A stretch of DNA of 12,010 nucleotides from Gammaproteobacteria bacterium. GTDB taxonomy: Bacteria; Pseudomonadota; Gammaproteobacteria; Natronospirales; REEB76. The stretch covers positions 1 through 12,010 of the forward strand of contig DAHVFI010000372.1 of the NCBI GenBank assembly GCA_027317045.1, read 5' to 3'. The notes beneath the pieces are model-generated. The model ran no database searches and was not told the DNA's origin. It saw only the letters and a list, made by a program, of their open reading frames with translations. This document shows, piece by piece, positions 7,400 to 12,010 of the stretch (positions are counted from its first letter, which is position 1; every line of letters starts with the position of its first letter). A program made the translations under genes and the position numbers.

Positions 7400-8155
7400 A
7401 TGAGCACCATCCGACCTGTCGCCGGGGCATTCAACCAGGGCGATACTCCCACCATCGCCGTCTTCAACAGGGCAAAAACACCGCTGGGCGTGGATCTGGG
7501 GGCGCTGATCTCCGCCATGCAGAAATATGTAGATCGCTACGTGGCGCCCGTGTGGGGTACGCCGGCGAAGCTGGTTAAGTCCAGGGGATTTATCAAGAAA
7601 CAGTGGGCCATGGTATTCCTGGATGTGGCAGATGCACCGGGAGCCTTGGCCTATCATGATCTCACGCCCGATGGGCTGCCTCTGGCCAAGGTGTTCGTCA
7701 AGACCACGCTGCAGGATCGCGCGCTCGTGAGCGTATCCGCTTCCCATGAGCTGGTGGAGATGCTGGTGGATCCGGCCATCAATCTGCTGACCACGGGGCC
7801 GCAGGCCAAGACGGTCTATGCTTATGAGAGCGCCGACCCGGTGGAGGAGTTGAGTTTCAAGGTCAACGGCATCGCCATGAGCGACTTCGTGTATCCCTCG
7901 TATTTCGAGGTTTTTCACCAGCCCGGCTCAGTGCCATTCGACCATCTGCGCAAGGTGAAGAAGCCTTTCCAGATTCTTGCCGGCGGTTATCAGAGCATCT
8001 TCAAAAACGGCAAGTGGAGCGAGGTTTACGGCTCCAGGGCCACAAAAAAACGTCTGCAGAAGGAGGACCGCCGCGGCCATCGCAGCCAGCAACGCAAGCG
8101 CAAAACCCTGAAGCGTACGTCTTTGAGAGCTGTCACCAGCAAGCAGCAGGACTGA
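7400..8155 (+). CDS. Uncharacterised protein with HExxE...DP motif and basic C-terminal tail
   Basis: Function not known. The frame opens at 7307, but the ATG at 7400 has a strong SD (GGAGG, 7389-7393) 6 bases upstream, giving 251 residues. Seen: no signal peptide or membrane segment, so probably cytoplasmic. The central motif SASHELVEMLVDP (113-125) contains His116, Glu117, Glu120 and Asp124. A second acidic patch YESADPVEE (142-150) is followed by NGIAMSDFVYPSYFE (156-170) and GGYQSIFKNGKWSEVYG (195-211). From memory, the SHE-x2-E-x3-DP and SDF-x-P-x-YF pattern recurs in unannotated bacterial proteins and recalls zincin active sites, where HExx(H/E) residues bind metal. A metal-dependent hydrolase is an inference only. 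The last 40 residues (212-251) contain 16 Lys/Arg, suggesting nucleic-acid or membrane contact, or a disordered tail. It follows the clpB terminator and precedes the DUF1304 gene by 78 bases. Confidence 0.8.
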   Translation: MSTIRPVAGAFNQGDTPTIAVFNRAKTPLGVDLGALISAMQKYVDRYVAPVWGTPAKLVKSRGFIKKQWAMVFLDVADAPGALAYHDLTPDGLPLAKVFVKTTLQDRALVSVSASHELVEMLVDPAINLLTTGPQAKTVYAYESADPVEELSFKVNGIAMSDFVYPSYFEVFHQPGSVPFDHLRKVKKPFQILAGGYQSIFKNGKWSEVYGSRATKKRLQKEDRRGHRSQQRKRKTLKRTSLRAVTSKQQD

Positions 8156-8233
8156 ATCGCCTGTTGTACTGTTGGCCGCGTATGTGTTGAAACAATTAAG
8201 GGTGAGCTACGGCCGCAATTGAGGAGCAAGATT

Positions 8234-8590
8234 ATGATCTTGGCTGTCAATATCATGATCGGGTTGGTGGCACTTCTGCATGTCTATTTCCTTGTGCTTG
8301 AGATGTTCCTCTGGGACAAGCCCTACGGGCTCAAGATTTTTCACCTGACGCCTGAATTTGCCAAAGCTTCCAAGTCGTTGGCTGCGAACCAGGGTCTGTA
8401 TAACGGATTTCTCGCGACTGGACTGATCTGGGGGCTATGGCTCGGGGCTGCCGGCCGGGATATGAAATTGTTTTTCCTGGTTTGCGTTATCGTGGCGGGC
8501 CTGTATGGTGCTTATACAGTAGGACAAAAGATTCTTTTCGCGCAGGCGATTCCGGCCATTATCGCCCTGGCGTTGCTGCTGTTTTCTTAA
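8234..8590 (+). CDS. DUF1304-type small integral membrane protein
   Basis: Encodes 118 residues starting at the ATG at 8234, chosen over an in-frame TTG at 8219 because GAGGAG (8221-8226) sits 7 bases upstream of the ATG and overlaps the TTG. Seen: four hydrophobic helices (about 3-25, 53-76, 79-97 and 101-117) with little outside them. The loop motif KSLAANQGLYNGFLA (about 47-61) between helices 1 and 2 is the hallmark of the DUF1304 family. The family is an inner-membrane protein group of unknown function. The upstream gap of 78 bases has no clear promoter or terminator, so it may be read through from the preceding gene. The next gene follows after 42 bases in the same direction. Confidence 0.88.
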   Translation: MILAVNIMIGLVALLHVYFLVLEMFLWDKPYGLKIFHLTPEFAKASKSLAANQGLYNGFLATGLIWGLWLGAAGRDMKLFFLVCVIVAGLYGAYTVGQKILFAQAIPAIIALALLLFS

Positions 8591-8632
8591 CTGGATTAAT
8601 TTTTCGACCAATCGAAACAACAATTGAACGCT

Positions 8633-9064
8633 ATGCGGTTGTGGACCCTGCATCCCGGATATCTCGACCCACAAGGGTTGGTGGCGCTGTGGCGTGAGGC
8701 GTTGCTGGCACGTGCGGTATTGCGCGGCGTAACCCTGGGTTACCGTTATCACCCGCAACTCGAGCGATTCCGGGAGCAGTCTGCAGCGCGCACCGCAATC
8801 AATGCGTATCTGGCGGCAGTATTTGCGGAGGCCGAGTCACGCGGTTATCGTTTCGATTACCGCAAAGTCGGACCGGTGCGTAAGCGCATGCGCATCATCG
8901 CGACAAAGGGACAGCTCGACTATGAATGGCGGCATCTGCTCCGCAAGCTGCAAAAGCGCAGCCCCGCTCTTTATCGTCGCTGGCATGGAGAACCCTCAGT
9001 CAAGGCACATCCTTTGTTTTCCATCGTCAAGGGTCCGATTGCCGAATGGGAACGGCTTGTGTAA
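8633..9064 (+). CDS. Pyrimidine dimer DNA glycosylase/AP lyase family protein (T4 endonuclease V-like)
   Basis: Encodes 143 residues of the family named after phage T4 DenV, which flips out UV-induced pyrimidine dimers, cleaves the glycosyl bond and nicks the backbone by beta-elimination. Seen: an N-terminus MRLWTLHPGYLD, then LVALWREALLA with Glu22 aligning to catalytic Glu23 of T4 (LMAEYREL). Further on are YRYHPQLERFR (about 42-52) and EAESRGYRFDYRKV (about 68-81), matching the conserved EC-xx-RG-x-x portion of DenV. T4 uses the alpha-amino group of Thr2 as nucleophile; in this alignment Met1 occupies that place. There is no clear SD before the ATG; an in-frame TTG at 8624 would add three residues but would displace the N-terminus. 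The basic composition fits DNA binding. Genuine dimer glycosylase activity is plausible but unproven for chromosomal members. Confidence 0.85.
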   Translation: MRLWTLHPGYLDPQGLVALWREALLARAVLRGVTLGYRYHPQLERFREQSAARTAINAYLAAVFAEAESRGYRFDYRKVGPVRKRMRIIATKGQLDYEWRHLLRKLQKRSPALYRRWHGEPSVKAHPLFSIVKGPIAEWERLV

Positions 9065-9111
9065 ATGCTTGTTTGACGGGTAATCAAGGCGGTTTTTATA
9101 AATAGCATGTT

Positions 9112-9192
9112 TCAGTGATTTTTCCAGCCGTGATATCCGGTGAAAATTGCCGCGGGGATCAACGCGCCGTCCAGTACGAATGCCATATACAA
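9112..9192 (-). CDS. Candidate small ORF, 26 residues, hydrophobic centre
   Basis: A short frame downstream of the outer-membrane barrel gene. A TTG start (9192-9190) has a GAGGA Shine-Dalgarno (9199-9203) 6 bases upstream. The peptide has a hydrophobic middle (AFVLDGALIPAAIFTG) and ends in HGWKNH, so it could sit in or on a membrane. An in-frame ATG two codons later (9186) gives 24 residues. A second minus-strand frame beginning with an ATG overlaps its 5' end, so the pair may instead be a frameshifted remnant of one slightly longer gene. No homology recognised; chance remains quite possible. Confidence 0.25.
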   Translation of the reverse strand: MYMAFVLDGALIPAAIFTGYHGWKNH

Positions 9193-9279
9193 ATCGATTC
9201 CTCAGCTATCCATGTCTTGTCAAAATGTGAAACCTTCCTGTCCATGTTGCAGCGTGAACGGCGTGCGCGTGAGTATCGC

Positions 9280-10062
9280 TCAGAAGTCCTTTTCCAATGT
9301 GATCGCAAAATGGTGTCCGCCCACGTTGTAACCGTTAAGTGTGTACAGGGAGGGGTTGGCGTTGGTCCAGGTCCAGGCGAGCGTCAGATTGAGGTCGGGT
9401 CGAAACGCATACGCCACCGACAGCTTGTAGTCGGTATAGTCAAGCCGCGAATTCGCCTTACCGGTGACTGTATCCATGCCGCGGACTTCCCTGCGGCCAA
9501 GGTGCGCTCCCAGGCTCCAGCCACCCCTCAGCGGTTGCGTGGCGGACAGGTCCGCGTACAGGGAGCCGCGCGAATCCGGAGTGGCATATGCATTGGTCAC
9601 GGTGTAGTTAAGTCTGGCGCTCAGACCCTTCCAGCTTATATACCCGAACACCTCGGTGGTGTTGGGCTGGTCCGTGGGCGGTGACTGCTGCACGTAGCGG
9701 CCGGGGAACTGCAGGCGCAGTACACCGGCCTTCCACAGCCAGTCCCGGGCAAAGGCCTGACGGTAGCCCAGGATGCCATCCACCTCGATACTGACGCTGT
9801 CACCGGGATAAACCTGATCAATCCAGTTGATGCTGGTGCCGTCCAGATTGGTGTAGAAGCCGCTGGGCGAATAATAGTCGAACTCGCCCTGCACCGAGGG
9901 ATTGCCGACACTCTGGGCCAGGCCGCGGCCGATATAGTTGCTCATGAACTGCACGTAGCCTGCAAAGGGATCGGGCACGGCAGCCTCCTGGGACTTGGCC
10001 CCGGAGGCGAATAGCGCCCAGGCTATTGATAACACCAGTCCGACAAGCCGCGAACGCGTCAT
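9280..10062 (-). CDS. Outer-membrane beta-barrel protein, TIGR02001/Gcw_chp type
   Basis: Encodes 260 residues. The frame is open to 10371, but the upstream part lies antisense-free within the LysE gene in another phase, and the ATG at 10062 begins a proper signal peptide (basic MTRSR, hydrophobic core 6-20, likely cleavage near residue 24, AKS-Q). Seen: the mature start AGYVQFMSNYIGRGLAQS followed by NPSVQGEFDYYSPSGFY is characteristic of the TIGR02001/Gcw_chp outer-membrane family. Alternating aromatic and polar strands follow, and the protein ends in Phe (LEKDF), the usual BAM recognition signal. The family's function is unknown; some members are suspected channels. The ATG overlaps the stop of the LysE gene as ATGA, so translation is probably coupled; the own SD is weak. 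It is the last gene of the three-gene operon. Confidence 0.85.
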   Translation of the reverse strand: MTRSRLVGLVLSIAWALFASGAKSQEAAVPDPFAGYVQFMSNYIGRGLAQSVGNPSVQGEFDYYSPSGFYTNLDGTSINWIDQVYPGDSVSIEVDGILGYRQAFARDWLWKAGVLRLQFPGRYVQQSPPTDQPNTTEVFGYISWKGLSARLNYTVTNAYATPDSRGSLYADLSATQPLRGGWSLGAHLGRREVRGMDTVTGKANSRLDYTDYKLSVAYAFRPDLNLTLAWTWTNANPSLYTLNGYNVGGHHFAITLEKDF

Positions 10063-10697
10063 AGATTGTGGCTTAACCCTTCGTAACCGGTAAGCATGGC
10101 CGCAAACATCAGCGCCACACCCACCACACGGTTGAGCATCACTCCGGCGCTGGGGTTCGCTGTCAGCAATCCACGAACGTTGCCGGCCACGAGCGCCACC
10201 GAGCCGTATATACCGGTTATTGTTATGGCAACGATGATCCAGAGTGTCAGCGCCTGCAGCCAGATGGTTCCGTATTGCGGTTGCAGGAATTGCGGAAAAA
10301 TCGCCAGCATGAAGAGGTAAGCTTTTGGGTTCAGCAGATTGGTCAGCATACCCTGCCGAAAAGTCGCCCAAGGTGGGCGCACAGCGACATCAAGCCCAGC
10401 TCCGAAAGAAGATTTGCTGCGCAGGATCGAGAACCCGATCCAGGCAATGTAAAGCGCGCCTGCGATCAGCAGGGCGCTGAAGGCGCCGGGTATCACTTTG
10501 ATCAACATGCTGATCCCCAGCGTGGTCATCAGCACGAGACAGATACTTCCGGTCATGATGCCGGCCACGGCAATCAGCCCTGCTTTGCGACCACTGGTTA
10601 AAGCGCAGCTCAGCACAAACGCCATTTCGAGACCCGGCAGGATAACCACGCCGAACACGATGATGAAGAACAACCACAGATGCGCATCGTGGAACAT
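10059..10697 (-). CDS. LysE/RhtB family amino-acid exporter-like membrane protein
   Basis: Encodes 212 residues, the usual length for the LysE/RhtB superfamily, whose members export amino acids or related small molecules across the inner membrane by proton-linked transport. Seen: about six hydrophobic helices (roughly 6-26, 40-64, 68-90, 112-135, 145-170, 185-205), a SGRKAGL loop after helix 1 and the conserved NLLNPKAYLFMLAIFPQFL block. The family motif near the end of helix 1, usually PGP(D/N), reads PGLE here (21-24), so a conserved Pro is replaced by Leu. The substrate cannot be inferred. An AGGA SD (10707-10710) overlaps the stop codon of the preceding NIPSNAP-like gene and lies 9 bases before the ATG. 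The 3' end overlaps the barrel gene in an ATGA arrangement. Confidence 0.92.
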   Translation of the reverse strand: MFHDAHLWLFFIIVFGVVILPGLEMAFVLSCALTSGRKAGLIAVAGIMTGSICLVLMTTLGISMLIKVIPGAFSALLIAGALYIAWIGFSILRSKSSFGAGLDVAVRPPWATFRQGMLTNLLNPKAYLFMLAIFPQFLQPQYGTIWLQALTLWIIVAITITGIYGSVALVAGNVRGLLTANPSAGVMLNRVVGVALMFAAMLTGYEGLSHNL

Positions 10698-10709
10698 GAG
10701 TGTGAATCC

Positions 10710-11459
10710 TTAATGCTGCCATTCTGCTAACCAGCGCAGGCGCGAACGCTGGGTCGGATCCATGATGATCAATTCCGGTGCGCCCCTTAGCAAGCCGGTA
10801 GCGGTTAGGGAATGCGGGGAATGTTCCGCCAATGGCTTGAATTTTTCCTCCAATGTCTGATTGTCTTTGATGATGCCCAGATAAATCAGGTACGGGCCGT
10901 CCGTGCGGACGGGAAGTTGCGGGAAGTTATTCGGCACATCCAGCGTCACCAGTATGCCGGCTTGACGCACACCGGCAGCCTGATAACCCGCAAAGGCCGC
11001 TGCCGCCTGCTTGACAAAGACATCCATACTGCCCGGCTTCACCGCGAATATTTCCGCCACTAGGATGCCCTGAGCGCCCTGTTGTTCAGTCACGGGGTCC
11101 ACCGCCGGCGGAACGGGGATGCCGGTTGCAAGGCTCAGAGGCTGGAGTAGTAGTACATTGTCGCTGTCCAGCATGAGGTTATTCAAGGTTGCCTTATGTT
11201 CTTTCCACACCGGGCCGTAATAAAAAGCGGCATTGACGATTGCACGGTCTTCAAGGGCGTGAAACCCCCGGATCCAGGCGAAGTGGGAAGGGTTCCCGCG
11301 CTCGAGGAATGCTCCGAATGCGATGGCGCCCAGTTGCTGGAAGGCTTCCGGAAAATAGGCGTCAAAATAGTGGGCGAAATGCTCCCGTTCTCCGTCCTTG
11401 ATGAGGTAGCGGCGAAACTCGATTACCTGGAAATCATTCAGATGTTTTATGTTTTGCAT
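10710..11459 (-). CDS. NIPSNAP family protein, two-domain
   Basis: Encodes 249 residues from the ATG at 11459, preferred over an in-frame TTG at 11495 because AAGGG lies about 8 bases before it. Seen: no signal peptide; the N-terminal half holds VIEFRRYLIKDGEREHFAHYFDAYFPEAFQQLGAIAFG (given here only as positions about 12-49 in the mature frame) and FAWIRGFHALEDR, then YYGPVWKEHKATLNNLMLDSDNVLLLQPL. These are NIPSNAP hallmarks: a ferredoxin-like alpha/beta barrel related to dimeric stress-responsive monooxygenase-like folds. A second, divergent copy of the fold probably occupies about 125-235. The biochemical role of bacterial NIPSNAP proteins is poorly known. It is the first gene of an operon with the LysE-type exporter and the barrel protein, so it may act on or sense the exported molecule (inference). 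Confidence 0.85.
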   Translation of the reverse strand: MQNIKHLNDFQVIEFRRYLIKDGEREHFAHYFDAYFPEAFQQLGAIAFGAFLERGNPSHFAWIRGFHALEDRAIVNAAFYYGPVWKEHKATLNNLMLDSDNVLLLQPLSLATGIPVPPAVDPVTEQQGAQGILVAEIFAVKPGSMDVFVKQAAAAFAGYQAAGVRQAGILVTLDVPNNFPQLPVRTDGPYLIYLGIIKDNQTLEEKFKPLAEHSPHSLTATGLLRGAPELIIMDPTQRSRLRWLAEWQH

Positions 11460-11530
11460 GGATGCGCCCTTCGTGTTTGGATGCGTCCCGGTCAATATGC
11501 AGTAGCGGCCGTCATGAATAAATAGCAGTG

Positions 11531-11559
11531 ATTAAAGACCGGAACTCGTTTGTTCTCAA
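11531..11559 (-). promoter_or_regulatory. Sigma-70 promoter of the NIPSNAP-LysE-barrel operon
   Basis: On the minus strand TTGAGA (11559-11554) and TTTAAT (11536-11531) are separated by exactly 17 bases, so each hexamer matches the sigma-70 consensus at 5 of 6 positions. The first gene starts about 70 bases downstream, leaving room for a leader. It lies just after the stop of the preceding minus-strand gene, which argues for an independent transcription unit. Confidence 0.65.
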
Positions 11560-11570
11560 AGCGACGAGAT

Positions 11571-11595
11571 GAGCGAGGGTGCTAGTCGGTCGCTC
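11571..11595 (-). repeat. Inverted repeat at the end of the right-edge gene
   Basis: GAGCGA (11571-11576) and TCGCTC (11590-11595) are exact reverse complements with a 13-base loop that includes the stop codon of the partial gene. No T-tract follows on the minus strand, so a classical intrinsic terminator is not supported; it may form a weak mRNA 3' hairpin or be coincidental. Confidence 0.25.
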
Positions 11596-12010
11596 TCGTT
11601 AGATCCATGGTCCAGTTCGTTTCCCAGGTTTTGCCGTTATCGGGTGAGAATGCTTGCTCCCAGCGCGCATGCTCTTTATCGAACTTTTTCCAAATGAAGC
11701 GCACCACGATAGGTTTGCCGTTAAAACTGTCCGCCGCATCAAAAATTCCCACAGCCTTTGAAAAGGCCCCAACTTGGGCTGGTTGCCAGAAACCCGGTGC
11801 GTTGTGATTGTACACCCAGGAGATACTCCACAGGCGAGTCTGCGGGTTGTATATGCGCAGCGATAGACCCACGAAATTGGACCAATAGTCCGTGCGGTAC
11901 ACGTCCTGGTTGCCAAGGCCGCCGGGCAGTGGGCGGCAATCGCTGGTGGCGGCGAACTCCACCCAGTCATGGGAGTCTGCAAGCCGTTTTACCAAGCGCC
12001 GGTTATGCAT
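11582..12010 (-). CDS. Uncharacterised protein, 3' part of gene running off the window
   Basis: The frame is open to the last base of the window; an in-frame ATG falls at 12010-12008, but the conserved-looking start HNRRLVKRL suggests the real N-terminus is further upstream, so the gene is treated as partial. 142 residues are visible. Seen: DWVEFAATSDCRPLPGGLGNQDVYRTD, here at about 15-41, then FVGLSLRIYNPQTRLWSISW (about 46-65), FNGKPIVVRFIW (about 96-107) and the C-terminal WEQAFSPDNGKTWETNW (about 117-133). The pattern of short amphipathic strands, each with aromatic residues, suggests a lipocalin-like or similar beta-barrel fold, and related unannotated proteins carry the same GKTWETNW ending. 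No catalytic motif or signal peptide is visible. Function unknown. Confidence 0.75.
   Translation of the reverse strand: MHNRRLVKRLADSHDWVEFAATSDCRPLPGGLGNQDVYRTDYWSNFVGLSLRIYNPQTRLWSISWVYNHNAPGFWQPAQVGAFSKAVGIFDAADSFNGKPIVVRFIWKKFDKEHARWEQAFSPDNGKTWETNWTMDLTRATD

Noticed and set aside
9115..9684. Plus-strand frame of 189 codons opposite the barrel gene
   Set aside because: The minus-strand product has a signal peptide, family motifs and a terminal Phe. The plus-strand product has none of these and no SD.
10063..10371. N-terminal extension of the barrel frame upstream of 10062
   Set aside because: It lies in the LysE coding region in another phase and would precede a clear signal peptide, so the ATG at 10062 is the start.
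1..12010. CRISPR arrays, tRNA or rRNA genes, insertion sequences, phage or integrase genes
   Set aside because: No regularly spaced repeats, tRNA-like folds, terminal inverted repeats with transposase, or recombinase motifs were seen on either strand.

Overview
The window looks like chromosomal DNA of a gammaproteobacterium with a fairly high GC content. The evidence is the close similarity of RluD, PgeF, YheS and ClpB to their enterobacterial and pseudomonad counterparts, and the rluD-pgeF...clpB neighbourhood, which is typical of that class. No tRNA, rRNA, CRISPR array, transposase or integrase was seen. The species cannot be named from the sequence.

Left part (1-4413): a small lipoprotein gene on the minus strand (120-563) diverges from an rluD-pgeF pair on the plus strand (720-2427). 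The two plus-strand genes overlap by 11 bases. They encode a 23S rRNA pseudouridine synthase and a cytoplasmic peptidoglycan-precursor editing enzyme. An ABC-F ATPase of the YheS type (2470-4413, minus) converges on pgeF and separates it from clpB, which directly follows pgeF in E. coli.

Middle (4414-7347): a 266-base intergenic region carries a good match to a sigma-32 heat-shock promoter. The clpB disaggregase gene follows and ends at a clear rho-independent terminator.

Right of clpB (7348-9064): three plus-strand genes. The first encodes an uncharacterised 251-residue protein with an HExxE...DP motif and a very basic tail. The second encodes a four-helix membrane protein of the DUF1304 type. 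The third encodes a small protein of the T4 endonuclease V (pyrimidine dimer glycosylase/AP lyase) family.

Far right (9065-12010, minus strand): a tight three-gene operon reading NIPSNAP-like protein, LysE/RhtB-type exporter, outer-membrane beta-barrel protein of the TIGR02001/Gcw_chp type. Its genes are joined by a 12-base gap with an SD overlapping the stop codon and by an ATGA overlap. It is preceded by a strong sigma-70-like promoter. Upstream lies the 3' part of another uncharacterised gene that runs off the window. A possible 26-residue small ORF sits downstream of the barrel gene.

Most of the window is housekeeping and stress-response content. The least understood parts are the HExxE protein, the NIPSNAP/LysE/barrel operon, the lipoprotein at the left edge and the candidate small ORF. 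I did not find a convincing large new system.
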